The notes under the pieces were generated by a model. It had not been told where the DNA came from, made no database searches, and worked only from the letters and a program-made list of their open reading frames with translations. A stretch of DNA of 64,000 bases from JASLQO01 sp002327525 (GTDB taxonomy: Bacteria; Pseudomonadota; Gammaproteobacteria; Pseudomonadales; Azotimanducaceae): assembly GCA_030744435.1 (NCBI GenBank), contig JASLQO010000011.1, positions 219,962 through 283,961 of the forward strand. The letters are read 5' to 3'. The position numbers were made by a program, and so were the translations under genes. Positions 35,057 to 43,677 of this stretch are shown here, one piece after another. How positions within the stretch are numbered: position 1 is the stretch's first letter; every line of letters starts with the position of its first letter.

Positions 35057-35743
35057 ATGGTTACCGGCGTGGTTGCCGGCAAAGTGTTAAACCTTCAGCA
35101 TGACGCGATGCTACACCTTTCCCTCATTGCGCTCGTACTCGTCCTGCCCACATTTTTCGGTGACGCCGTTGCCGGTGGATGGCTGTGGGATACCGGCAAT
35201 GGCCTCGGCTTCGCGGCCATTGCGATACTGCTGGGCCTGGGCCTCGATCACGGCCGTGGACGGGCATACGATCGCCACCGGGCCTTCGGCTGGGCAGCAT
35301 TCTCCCTCGCCTCGATGCACACGGTATATTTTCTGATCGCGGATCCCCTGGTAATTGAGTACCTCAAGCTGAGTGCGCCTGTTCCCATGCTGGCGGGACT
35401 GACCGCTTTGGCCGCGCTGCTCGGCGTGGTGTTGACCTCGGGCCACGGTGTGCGCCGTGCTTTGTATCCGAGCGGCGCATTTCGCAAGGAGCACTGGTGG
35501 TTGTCGGCCATCGTGGCCGCCACCGCCGGCTGGCACGTGGTGGGATCCGGGTTTTACTACGACACCTGGTTGGGGGCGGGCACCTTCATCGCCTTGCTGA
35601 TCGTCCTGACGATATGGCCGCGCACGGCATCGGAGCCCATCGAGGCTTCCAGCGCTACGCGCACCGCGCTGAAGCACTCAGCAGGCACCACGCTTCTGAT
35701 CCTGGTGCTGTTCGTCGTGCCACGCAATCTGGGCGTTGCATGA
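35057..35743 (+). CDS. Membrane protein, ferric-reductase/cytochrome-b-like
   Basis: 228 aa, about six membrane helices. Two helices carry spaced His: HRAFGWAAFSLASMHTVYFL (two His 14 apart) and EHWWLSAIVAATAGWHVVGS (two His 13 apart), which is how heme b is held between two helices in ferric-reductase-like (FRD) transmembrane proteins. The next gene, overlapping as ATGA, encodes a tetraheme cytochrome c, so the pair looks like a quinol- or NAD-linked module passing electrons through the membrane to a periplasmic cytochrome. No FAD/NAD domain is attached. Start is uncertain: an ATG at 35108 would also be possible. Confidence 0.7.
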   Translation: MVTGVVAGKVLNLQHDAMLHLSLIALVLVLPTFFGDAVAGGWLWDTGNGLGFAAIAILLGLGLDHGRGRAYDRHRAFGWAAFSLASMHTVYFLIADPLVIEYLKLSAPVPMLAGLTALAALLGVVLTSGHGVRRALYPSGAFRKEHWWLSAIVAATAGWHVVGSGFYYDTWLGAGTFIALLIVLTIWPRTASEPIEASSATRTALKHSAGTTLLILVLFVVPRNLGVA

Positions 35744-36099
35744 TCTATATGCCTCGGGTGTGGTTGGTGGCCGTGATCGCCGCGCTGCTGGCGCTCTTCG
35801 CCACGATCGCATATCTGCAGGATGCGCACCGCTCGGCTGCTCCGGTGCTGCCGGTCACCTTCGCGCACCTCGATCACCAACAGCAGCAGTGCATCGACTG
35901 TCACCACAATTTCGTGGATCGCACTGGTATCGGCTTGTGCATTGATTGTCATAAACGAGACAAAACCGTATCGCATCTCATGGAAGCCCAGTTTCACGAG
36001 CTGTGCCAGAGTTGCCACATAGAGAATTATTCACAAGGTAAGGACCACGGCCCAACACGGGCTTGCGAGAATTGCCACACGAGCGACCCTTACCCGTGA
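35740..36099 (+). CDS. Membrane-anchored tetraheme cytochrome c
   Basis: 119 aa. A single membrane anchor or uncleaved signal at about 5-25 (VWLVAVIAALLALFATIAYL), then four c-type heme sites: C51-I-D-C-H55, C67-I-D-C-H71, C89-Q-S-C-H93, C109-E-N-C-H113. Additional His (43, 46, 56, 79, 86) are free to be the distal ligands, so bis-His class III-like hemes are probable. Start ATG overlaps the stop of the membrane protein (ATGA), implying joint translation. Compact class III (c3/c7)-like proteins of this kind shuttle electrons at low potential. Confidence 0.85.
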   Translation: MIYMPRVWLVAVIAALLALFATIAYLQDAHRSAAPVLPVTFAHLDHQQQQCIDCHHNFVDRTGIGLCIDCHKRDKTVSHLMEAQFHELCQSCHIENYSQGKDHGPTRACENCHTSDPYP

Positions 36100-36277
36100 G
36101 CCGGTTTGAGAACGACAATAAGGCCGCGTCAATATGGGCCGGGTTCGCGTTTGAGGGCGATGCCTGACGCACGCGTGAGCGCACACGAGCATGGGCCTCA
36201 CGGTATCAAACACCCATACGTTAGATCTTTATAATGTGAAGATATCCGCCCTGGTACGGGAGCGTTATGCTTCGCAC

Positions 36278-37267
36278 ATGAAAGCCATGCAACTCGTTCA
36301 ACCCGGGGGGGCGTTTCACCTCGTCGAAACCCCCAGACCGAAACCGCGCGACGGTGAAGTGCTGGTTAAGGTGCGTGTATGCGGCGTATGCCGCACCGAT
36401 CTGCACGTCGTCGACGGCGATCTCACCGATGGTGCGTATCCGATCGTACCGGGGCACCAGATCGTCGGTGAAGTTGTGCAGGCGAACGGGGTGGATCTCA
36501 CCCCCGGTTCCCGGGTCGGCATTCCATGGCTCGGCTACACCTGCGGACACTGCGCATTCTGCACCGCCGGTACCGAGAACCTGTGCGAAGCAGCCGAGTT
36601 TACCGGCTACCATCGGCCAGGCGGATTCGCCGAGTACACGAAGGCGGATGCACGTTTCTGTTTTCCCCTCCCCGAGACTTACGACGATCTACAGGTGGCC
36701 CCGCTCCTGTGCGCCGGGTTGATCGGCTTCCGGGCCCTTGAGATGACGGGCGAAGCCGTACGGATCGGCTTCTACGGATTCGGAAACGCCGCACACATAC
36801 TGACCCAGATCGCCGTTTGGCAAGGCAAGGCGGTGCACGCCTTCACCCGCGATGGCGATATCGTGAGCCAGGACTTCGCTCGTGGTCTCGGTGCCATATG
36901 GGCCGGGGGTGCGAGTGACGCTCCACCACAGGCGCTCGATGCAGCCATCATCTTCGCCCCTGTCGGCGCGCTGGTTCCGGCCGCACTGAAACAGATACGC
37001 AAAGGAGGGGTGGTGGTATGCGCCGGCATCCACATGAGCGATATACCCTCGTTTCCCTATGCGGATCTCTGGGGGGAGCGCACCATCCGCTCGGTGGCCA
37101 ATCTCACAAGACAGGACGGGCGGCGGCTGCTGGAGCTCGCACCGCTTGCCGGTGTGCGTACCGAAATCTCCGTCTACGATCTTCCCGATACCGCGAAGGC
37201 CCTGGACGATCTGCGCGACGGACGTATCGAGGGAGGTGCTGTGATTCGGGTGGCCGGGTACGCCTGA
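36278..37267 (+). CDS. Zinc-dependent alcohol dehydrogenase
   Basis: 329-aa medium-chain dehydrogenase/reductase. Catalytic zinc: VCGVCRTDLH with Cys, and GHQIVGEV with His-Glu. Structural zinc: four Cys in TCGHCAFCTAGTENLC. Cofactor part: RIGFYGFGNAAHILTQIA as Rossmann Gly motif. Similar to AdhP/propanol-preferring and the 'AdhA' branch with the LIGFRAL segment. Start chosen at 36278 (MKAMQLVQPG); the frame to 36191 adds residues unlike the family. Likely oxidises small alcohols or reduces aldehydes with NAD. Confidence 0.87.
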   Translation: MKAMQLVQPGGAFHLVETPRPKPRDGEVLVKVRVCGVCRTDLHVVDGDLTDGAYPIVPGHQIVGEVVQANGVDLTPGSRVGIPWLGYTCGHCAFCTAGTENLCEAAEFTGYHRPGGFAEYTKADARFCFPLPETYDDLQVAPLLCAGLIGFRALEMTGEAVRIGFYGFGNAAHILTQIAVWQGKAVHAFTRDGDIVSQDFARGLGAIWAGGASDAPPQALDAAIIFAPVGALVPAALKQIRKGGVVVCAGIHMSDIPSFPYADLWGERTIRSVANLTRQDGRRLLELAPLAGVRTEISVYDLPDTAKALDDLRDGRIEGGAVIRVAGYA

Positions 37268-37337
37268 GGGTAAATACGGATACCTCCCGCTCTCGCCTTG
37301 CCAAATCATCATTGGTTCACTCATCGACGGTCTGGCC

Positions 37338-37442
37338 ATGGAATTCACAATCTCCGACGAAGCCAGAATGGTCGAAGAGCAGGTCGTCGCGCTCATCGCA
37401 CTCACTTACCTTCTACAGACACGCAAGGCCAATTTCGTATGA
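37338..37442 (+). pseudogene. N-terminal stub of an acyl-CoA dehydrogenase
   Basis: 34 codons starting MEFTISDEARMVEEQVVALI, very like the first helix of acyl-CoA dehydrogenases, then an unrelated ALTYLLQTRKANFV and TGA. The TGA overlaps the ATG of the quinoprotein gene (ATGA). The rest of the dehydrogenase is absent; this is a deletion stub that may now serve as a short translated leader. Confidence 0.4.
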
Positions 37443-39322
37443 GAGCATTCGCACTCGCGGCGCTGGCTTGTATCCTGAATGGCTGTGGCACCGAGCCGCC
37501 ACCGGATGCAGCGGATGCCGTAACGCCCACCGTCTCTGCCATGCCGACTGACGCTAGCGGTGCAGAACTTTACGCCAGTGCATGTGCCACCTGTCATGAG
37601 AACAGTGCCAGCACCAAGGCGCCGCCGCTTGAGTCAATGCACGAGATGAACGCAGCCCAGGTGCTGTTCGCGATGACTAACGGCAAGATGAAAACGCAGG
37701 CCCAGGCGTTCACCTATGAACAACACCTGCGTGTCGCAGAATTCATCGGCATCACCGGCGCGCCCTATGCCACACCCGAAAGCGCGCTATGCGCCTCGTC
37801 CGCCATTGATTTTTCACCGCGGATAAGCGACTGGGGATTCAATGCGCAGAGCACGCGCAGGGTCGGCACGCAGATCAGTGGCATCACGGCACAAAACGTA
37901 TCCAATCTGCAACCGGCCTGGGCATTCGGGCTCCCACTCACGGGTGATACCCGCGCACAGCCGGTGATAACCGCCGATACTCTTTTCGTGGCCGCTGTCA
38001 GCGGACATCTGTTCGCTCTGAATCGCTTCTCCGGCTGCACGCGATGGCACACCGAATCCGTCGCGCCGCTGCGCTCGGCATTGACACTGGGCACTATTGC
38101 CGGACGCCATGTGCTCTTCTTCGGCGACGTCGAGTCGTACGTCAACGCGGTGGATGCAGACGACGGCACGCTCATCTGGCGTGCGCAGGCAAGCACCGGT
38201 GCGCACTCGATTCTGACCGGAGCCGTGATTCAGCATGGTGCCATGCTCATCGTGCCCGTCTCGCTGTACGAGGTAGCCCTTGCCCGCGATCCCGCCTACG
38301 AGTGCTGCAAGACACATGGCGCCGTCATGGCGTTGGACGCCGCCACGGGCTCAAACATATGGGAACGCCACCTCACGGAACCGGCACAGCCGCAAGGGAA
38401 AACCCGAGAGGGCGTCACACGCTGGGGCCCGTCAGGCGTGCCGGTGTGGAGCACGCCCACCATCGATGCGAAACGCAACCTCGTCTACGTCGGCACCGGA
38501 CAGAACGCCTCCGCGCCTGCTACTCGCTATAGCGATGCGGTGCTCGCCCTCGATTTGGCTACCGGCGAGGTGTCCTGGCACTTCCAGGCTCTGGTGGGCG
38601 ATGCGTACAACGACGCCTGCAGCGCCTTCCCCAAAGGGCCCAACTGTCCGAGGCGGTCCGGTCCGGATTTCGACATCGGTGCATCGATCATCCTCGCCGA
38701 AGACTCGCACGGGCGCGAGATGCTTCTGGTCGGTCAGAAATCGGGGGATGTCTATGCATTGGATCCCGACGAAGACGGCGCCATGCTATGGCAGGCACGC
38801 GTTGGTTCCGGTAGTGCACTGGGCGGGGTCCACTGGGGGCTGACAGTTCACGATGGCCGGGTGTTCGCACCCGCCGCAGACCCCGAATTCCCGATTCCCG
38901 GCCACTTCCCGAAACCCGGGGTGTACGCGCTGGATATCGATGACGGTGATCTCCAGTGGGCTTACACACCCGGGCGCGGTTGCGATACCGACGTCGGCAC
39001 CTGGTTCTCCCGCACCGAGATGTACCCGGAGTGTTCCTTCTACTATGGTTTTTCGGCAGCCCCGAGCATCTCCAACGACGTGCTGTTCACCCCCAGCCTC
39101 GATGGGCGTATTCATGCCCTTGCAACCCTCGACGGCGCATTGCTGTGGCAATTCGACACGGTGCGTGAGTTCGATGCCGTCAACGGCATCCAAACCCACG
39201 GCGGTGCCATCGACGTGGCAGGCGTTCAGCCGGTGGGCAACATGATCTACGTACAGTCGGGGTACAGCCTGTTCGGGCAGATGCCGGGTAACGCACTTCT
39301 GGCCTTCCGCCTTCCCGAGTAA
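37439..39322 (+). CDS. Cytochrome c/PQQ beta-propeller dehydrogenase (polyvinyl-alcohol-dehydrogenase-like)
   Basis: 627 aa. Export signal MRAFALAALACILNGC, with a possible lipobox ending at Cys16. Cytochrome c domain with heme site C49-A-T-C52-H53. From about residue 130 a PQQ-type eight-bladed propeller with repeated docking motifs: GHLFALNRFSGCTRWHTES, AVDADDGTLIWRAQAS, VMALDAATGSNIWERHL, VLALDLATGEVSWHFQ, VYALDPDEDGAMLWQA, VYALDIDDGDLQWAY and IHALATLDGALLWQFDT. The heme-first order is as in PVA dehydrogenase. Two adjacent Cys (ECCKTHG) could be the vicinal disulfide of quinoprotein alcohol dehydrogenases. Would oxidise a secondary alcohol in the periplasm, electrons going to the heme. Confidence 0.85.
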   Translation: MRAFALAALACILNGCGTEPPPDAADAVTPTVSAMPTDASGAELYASACATCHENSASTKAPPLESMHEMNAAQVLFAMTNGKMKTQAQAFTYEQHLRVAEFIGITGAPYATPESALCASSAIDFSPRISDWGFNAQSTRRVGTQISGITAQNVSNLQPAWAFGLPLTGDTRAQPVITADTLFVAAVSGHLFALNRFSGCTRWHTESVAPLRSALTLGTIAGRHVLFFGDVESYVNAVDADDGTLIWRAQASTGAHSILTGAVIQHGAMLIVPVSLYEVALARDPAYECCKTHGAVMALDAATGSNIWERHLTEPAQPQGKTREGVTRWGPSGVPVWSTPTIDAKRNLVYVGTGQNASAPATRYSDAVLALDLATGEVSWHFQALVGDAYNDACSAFPKGPNCPRRSGPDFDIGASIILAEDSHGREMLLVGQKSGDVYALDPDEDGAMLWQARVGSGSALGGVHWGLTVHDGRVFAPAADPEFPIPGHFPKPGVYALDIDDGDLQWAYTPGRGCDTDVGTWFSRTEMYPECSFYYGFSAAPSISNDVLFTPSLDGRIHALATLDGALLWQFDTVREFDAVNGIQTHGGAIDVAGVQPVGNMIYVQSGYSLFGQMPGNALLAFRLPE

Positions 39323-39376
39323 CTCATCAGACACTGATTGCGGCCGTAGAGCATCGCTACCGCCGACAGAGGCCGG

Positions 39377-39817
39377 TCAGATGTCCAGCGGCGCGACCTG
39401 CGCAATGCGTTGAGGATCCTGTTTCCACACATTCGAGGTGTCGACGTAAAACTCGACGTTGTTGCCGTCAGGGTCATCGAAGTAGCGCGACTGCGTCACC
39501 TCATGGTCGATGGGAACCGTGGTTACACCGGCGTTCTTGAGGTGCTTGTTGGCCTCCACCAACTCCGACAGGCTCTCCCCGATGCAAAACGCGACGTGAT
39601 TCAAACCCGTCGCCTGATCGGAACTCTCTCCGTCTTCGCCGCTCACCTGTGCGATGGCAAGATCATGGTGATCTCCAAACGTGAAGGATGTCATCTTCAT
39701 ACCCTGCTCGTCGAAACGCGCGCATACTCCCGGGCCGAGAACTCCGCTGTAGAACCGTTCGGACCGTTTGAGATCGACCACGTTGAGCACCACGTCACCC
39801 AGCAATTTCACTTTCAT
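39377..39817 (-). CDS. VOC family protein (glyoxalase-like)
   Basis: 146 aa, single-chain VOC fold. Seen: KLLGDVVLNVVDLKRSERFY at the N-terminus, HHDLAIAQ, LNHVAFCIGESLSEL and YFDDPDGNNVEFYVD, the last with the Glu metal ligand that ends most extradiol-dioxygenase-like members. Function unknown: such proteins range from fosfomycin resistance enzymes to isomerases. It converges on the quinoprotein gene. Confidence 0.8.
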   Translation of the reverse strand: MKVKLLGDVVLNVVDLKRSERFYSGVLGPGVCARFDEQGMKMTSFTFGDHHDLAIAQVSGEDGESSDQATGLNHVAFCIGESLSELVEANKHLKNAGVTTVPIDHEVTQSRYFDDPDGNNVEFYVDTSNVWKQDPQRIAQVAPLDI

Positions 39818-39977
39818 CAGCCACTCCCCGTCATCATGATGTGACGAGCTTAAATATGAACCTGATGCCGATCGATGCCAGCCCCCACGAACACACAGAG
39901 CAAATCGTCGGCAATCGGCACGGCTATGTTATAAAGCTCGATTTTCAAACCATCAAAGGCAATCCAGGAGACACTCC

Positions 39978-40586
39978 ATGCTCAAACTGCACCACGCACC
40001 CAATAGCCGCTCCGGCCGCATCGTCTGGCTACTGAAGGAACTCGACATGCCGTTCGAACTGAACGCCATGGCATTTCACCCGAAGGACCTGAAGTCTGAT
40101 GATCACCGCGCCCGGCACCCGTTGGGGCGCGTACCCGTCCTCGAGGACGGCGATGTGATGATCTATGAATCCGGCGCCATCATGGAGTACATCATGGCCC
40201 GTTACGGAGATGGCGGACTGAAGCCTGCAGTGGATTCACCCGATTTCCCCGCCTATCTGCAGTGGTTTCACTACAGCGAGGGCATGGTGATGCCGCCGAT
40301 CAACATCATCATGGTCAACACCGTCCTGCTGCCGCCCGATCGGCGTGACGAAAACGCGCTGAACCAGGCAAAGCGCCTTCTCGGCAAGGCGCTCGCTCCG
40401 ATCAACGAAGCACTGGAGGGCAAGGAGTATCTCGCCGGTACGTTCAGCGCCGCCGACATCCAGCTCGGGCATGCCAGCATCATGAGCGGCCGCCTCGGCA
40501 TGATCGGCGACGACATGCCAAATCTCGCCGCCTACGTGGAACGCCTGCAACAGCGTCCGGCCTGTCAGGAAGCCTTCGCCGCCTGA
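39978..40586 (+). CDS. Glutathione S-transferase
   Basis: 202 aa. N-terminal thioredoxin-fold: MLKLHHAPNSRSGRIVWLLK (Ser at the active-site place), HPLGRVPVLEDGDVMIYESG with the cis-Pro and ESxAI glutathione site. C-terminal helical part: WFHYSEGMVMPPINII, EGKEYLAGTFSAADIQLGHA (the N-capping box). Conjugates or reduces electrophiles with glutathione. Good ribosome site CCAGGAGAC before the ATG. That glutathione is used fits a proteobacterial host. Confidence 0.87.
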   Translation: MLKLHHAPNSRSGRIVWLLKELDMPFELNAMAFHPKDLKSDDHRARHPLGRVPVLEDGDVMIYESGAIMEYIMARYGDGGLKPAVDSPDFPAYLQWFHYSEGMVMPPINIIMVNTVLLPPDRRDENALNQAKRLLGKALAPINEALEGKEYLAGTFSAADIQLGHASIMSGRLGMIGDDMPNLAAYVERLQQRPACQEAFAA

Positions 40587-40634
40587 TCAATAGCACCGCA
40601 TGATTACCGGCGGTAAACGAACCGGAGGCAGAGA

Positions 40635-40643
40635 TGCTATACT
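40635..40643 (+). promoter_or_regulatory. Possible extended -10 promoter
   Basis: TGCTATACT is an extended -10 (TG-n-TATACT), about 140 bases before the small gene at 40782. There is no good -35. A 9-bp inverted repeat (CGGAGGCAG, 40623-40631 with 40697-40705) surrounds it and could fold in the leader. Prediction only. Confidence 0.3.
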
Positions 40644-40781
40644 GCGTTCAGCTTTGAGCTGTGCGCAGCCCAGGGCCGCGTGTAGTTTAGAGACACCTGC
40701 CTCCGATCTTCTTCCTGAGTTCACGCTCTGTCAGTAGTCGGCCGCCGCTTTTCTCGGACGCGTGTCAAACCAGGAGAAACC

Positions 40782-40967
40782 GTGAGCAAACAGAAAAACC
40801 GAATTCCCGCCCAATCGACGCACGAAATGCGCAAAACCCTCGCCGCCGATGTGAGAGCCTATCTCGATTCCGGCAAGGAGATCGAACAGGTTCCGAGCGG
40901 CGTCAGCGGCCAGGACCCGCTCGGCAGCCAGCGACACATAGTTCTCGGTAACAAAAAGAAAGCCTGA
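40782..40967 (+). CDS. Small basic conserved protein (SutA-like)
   Basis: 61 aa. Reads MSKQKNRIPAQSTHEMRKTL, ADVRAYLDSGKEIEQVPSGV, SGQDPLGSQ and a Lys-rich tail GNKKKA. Short proteins in gammaproteobacteria with the phrase 'D...FL..GG.I..VP.GVSG' are similar, among them the RNA-polymerase-associated SutA. The relation is loose. GGAGAAACC precedes its start (GTG at 40782). Confidence 0.6.
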   Translation: MSKQKNRIPAQSTHEMRKTLAADVRAYLDSGKEIEQVPSGVSGQDPLGSQRHIVLGNKKKA

Positions 40968-41018
40968 CCCCGCTTCAATCCGGTAGGAGCGCAGCATCGT
41001 ATCAGCGCACGCCGCCCC

Positions 41019-41744
41019 TCACTCATAGGCTGCCTGCGCGCCGATGAGTACCGGACGGACCGCATTGCGCCAGATGTCGTAACCGGCATAGTTCATGTGC
41101 AGATCGTCCTCCACGAATATGTGAGGCAATAGTCTGTCGTCCCCACCAAGCATTGTCACCGCTGGTGAGGATGCCTCCGGACGCATCCACCACATATCAC
41201 GCCACACCTGCCCCACGACGGCGGGATCCGGTGGCGCCGACATGACCGTTTTGAACAGCACACCTAATCGGAGTTTGCCATTGCCGGGATTCCGCCGATG
41301 AAATGGGCATCGTCAGAGTAACGCTCATCACTTCCGGCAATCGGCGGGATCGCTTTCAGTGCCGGGGCCGCCGCGCGCCCACGTGCAACATGTTGATTGC
41401 CCGCCAAGGAGATTCTGCGCATACCCACGTTGCCGTCGCACCACGGCTGAATCGCTAGCCAGTCTATGATCTGCACACCGTCGGCGATCTCGACTTCAGC
41501 GTACTCATCGCTCAACACACCTTCCGAATCACCCGACCCGCGCACGTCAACCCGCGCAAAAGCAAAGCCCGCCTTCATGAGCACCCTGCCCCAGGTGCTG
41601 TCATGCGCCCGATAGCTGTCGCGCTAGCGATACGGGATGTACGCCAGCACCACCGGGGCTGGTCGCCGATCGGGCAGCCACAGGCGCACCGAGACACGTA
41701 CACCATCGGCCATGGAAATCCACATGTGTTCGATTTCCATCGCC
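41019..41744 (-). pseudogene. CocE/NonD-type hydrolase remnant fused to a SGNH-hydrolase tail
   Basis: From 41744 on the minus strand: SMADGVRVSVRLWLPDRRPA, PVVLAYIPYR, then TAG, then from about 41584 AGFAFARVDVRGSGDSEGVL, VQIIDWLAIQPWCDGNVGMR, typical of X-Pro dipeptidyl-peptidase/cocaine-esterase hydrolases. The Gly-x-Ser-x-Gly region is garbled (RRISLAGNQ). After a stop near 41264 another piece gives SAPPDPAVVGQVWRDMWW, and it joins directly to PHIFVEDDLHMNYAGYDIW, the Asp-His end of a SGNH/GDSL lipase. So two different hydrolase genes are reduced and fused by deletion. Confidence 0.75.
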
Positions 41745-41749
41745 AGGTC

Positions 41750-43270
41750 CTACTCCACCGGCAGCCAGTCCTCGCGGTCGGCGTTCACCCCATCGAGCGG
41801 GTAGATAGGTCGGCGTACTTTCTCAAACGTAACCTCCGAGTAATCCGAGGTGCAAACACCTCGCCCGGCACACTCCACTACCGCCTTCGCCATATCGCGA
41901 AAACCAACGCGATAGTGCACGCGGCTTTTGAGCATGAGGTAAGTGCGCTCAGTTGGTTCGATGCCAAGCGAGCGGAAGCAACCAGGGTCAAATGGCTCGG
42001 TGTGCCGGGAAATCACGATGACGTCCACTTCTCCGGGCAGGTGCAGTACCACGGTGGTACCCATGTTCATCGTAAGTCCCCGCGACATCGCCACAGTGGC
42101 CGGGAAGCGCCCGTCACTGATCAGTTTTACGCGGCCAGTGAGGGTGAGAGGCGCACTGTTGTTCTCGAGTGCGGGCATCGGCAGCTTGGCGCCGAGTTGT
42201 ACCGTGACCTCACTACCGACACCCGCCTCTACCATCTGTTGCACGCTGTCCGGGTCAAAGAAGCCGAACACCGCCACGTCCTTGAGTCCCTCATCCAGCA
42301 CCGCGGCCAGTACCTCAGTGGTGTCCATGGTGCCGCCCGAGGCGGTGTTGTCGTAGTGATCGAGGATGATCACCGGCCCGCCCCCGTCTTCTGCGGCTAT
42401 GGTCTGTGCCCGTGCAAGACTCTCCTCCAGCGGTTCGGGCTGGTATACGAATTGCTCGCGTCCCGCCCAGGCTGAGTCCAGCAACTCGTCGCGTGCGCCT
42501 TCAGCAAGCGCCATATCGCCGTTCGCCACTGCCACAACGCAAAGACCTGCATCGTGGATATCGGCGTGCGGAAACCCGGTAAACAGACTAACCAACATGT
42601 CACCGTCCGCTTCGAGTTCCCTGAGGCGTTTTTGCAGCGTCTTGTTGGGCTCGTCATCCGTACCCTGGCGCATCACGTGCGGCAGCATCGGCGCGTTACC
42701 CCACACCATGACCGGATCGAAACGTCCCGTGAGATGTTCGAAAAACAGTCGTGCAGCGCGACGCGCGGTTTCGTCCATGTCGACATGCGGGTAGGTCTGA
42801 TAGCCGGTGATGAGCGTTGCGTTGTTCACCATCAGTTCCGTGAGATTGGCGTGCATGTCGAGAGAGACGGCAATGGGCAGACCCGGTCTGGCCTCCCGCA
42901 ACCGGCGCAGAAGCTCACCTTCGCCATCGTCGTACGACCTGGTAACCATGGCGCCATGCAGATCGAGCAGCATCGCATCGCACTCTGGGGCAGCGGCGAC
43001 GATGGCGTCGGCCATGAACTCGAAGGCATCGTCTTCCACCGGGCCACTGGGCGGCGCACCGGCGGCAATGGGCATGAACACGTCCGCACCCTGATCCTCG
43101 GCGACTTCCAGATAGCCTCCGAGACAACTGGCGGTGCCGCGATAGATGCCGATGGCCTCCTCACCGGCAGGCGGTGCCGAGTGACCCTGGCGCGAAAAGC
43201 GGGCGAGGTCCGTCACCACGGGTGAAAAGGTGTTGGTTTCGTGGCTCATCATGGCGATGGCAATACGCAT
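41750..43270 (-). CDS. mlrC: M81 family metallopeptidase (MlrC-like)
   Basis: 506 aa. Seen: MRIAIAMMSHETNTFSPVVT at the start (SHETNTF, family signature), LDLHGAMVTRSYDDGEGELL with D-x-H metal site, SLDMHANLTELMVNNATLIT (D-x-H again), YQTYPHVDMDETARRAARLF, and in the C-terminal domain VIILDHYDNTASGGTMDTTE. MlrC opens linearised microcystin in Sphingomonas; homologues elsewhere act on unknown amides or peptides. Start fixed at 43270 by the family start and a GGAGCAAGC upstream. Zinc hydrolase, no signal peptide. Confidence 0.87.
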   Translation of the reverse strand: MRIAIAMMSHETNTFSPVVTDLARFSRQGHSAPPAGEEAIGIYRGTASCLGGYLEVAEDQGADVFMPIAAGAPPSGPVEDDAFEFMADAIVAAAPECDAMLLDLHGAMVTRSYDDGEGELLRRLREARPGLPIAVSLDMHANLTELMVNNATLITGYQTYPHVDMDETARRAARLFFEHLTGRFDPVMVWGNAPMLPHVMRQGTDDEPNKTLQKRLRELEADGDMLVSLFTGFPHADIHDAGLCVVAVANGDMALAEGARDELLDSAWAGREQFVYQPEPLEESLARAQTIAAEDGGGPVIILDHYDNTASGGTMDTTEVLAAVLDEGLKDVAVFGFFDPDSVQQMVEAGVGSEVTVQLGAKLPMPALENNSAPLTLTGRVKLISDGRFPATVAMSRGLTMNMGTTVVLHLPGEVDVIVISRHTEPFDPGCFRSLGIEPTERTYLMLKSRVHYRVGFRDMAKAVVECAGRGVCTSDYSEVTFEKVRRPIYPLDGVNADREDWLPVE

Positions 43271-43345
43271 GCTTGCTCCCTGTCCGACCGAGCGGTTCAT
43301 GGTAGTACAATTCAACTTCATCAGCCGGATCGAGAAGGGCAGCGT

Positions 43346-43647
43346 ATGCAATCGCAACGAATTTTGGGTCTGACCATCGAAAATCTCTTGCTCATGCTCT
43401 CGACGGCATTCGCAGCTGCTGAGGAGACAGCCATGGCAGACGACGTCTCGGTCACCATCCTGTCCTCGAATCTCGTTTGCGGGAACTCGGTGTAGAGCAT
43501 CTGATGGCGGGGCATTGCACGGGTGTGGAAGTGCTCATGCGCCTGCGCGCTGGCCTCGATCTCACCCGCGCCACGGCGGTAGTGGGTGCGGTGGGATCTC
43601 ATTTCGTCTACGGTAAGGGCATTCACCCAACCGAAATCGCACGCTGA
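43346..43647 (+). pseudogene. Metallo-beta-lactamase-fold hydrolase with large internal deletion
   Basis: The first part has a signal-like leader and ends in MADDVSVTILSSNLVCGNSV, stop. The second, in another frame, is GVEHLMAGHCTGVEVLMRLR and GAVGSHFVYGKGIHP, which resembles the C-terminus of MBL-fold proteins of the methanopterin-type (AGHCTG... His). The zinc motif HxHxDH and about 200 residues in between are missing. A clear deletion pseudogene. Confidence 0.7.
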
Positions 43648-43677
43648 GACCGTGTGGCAAACACCGGGAAAGTCACC

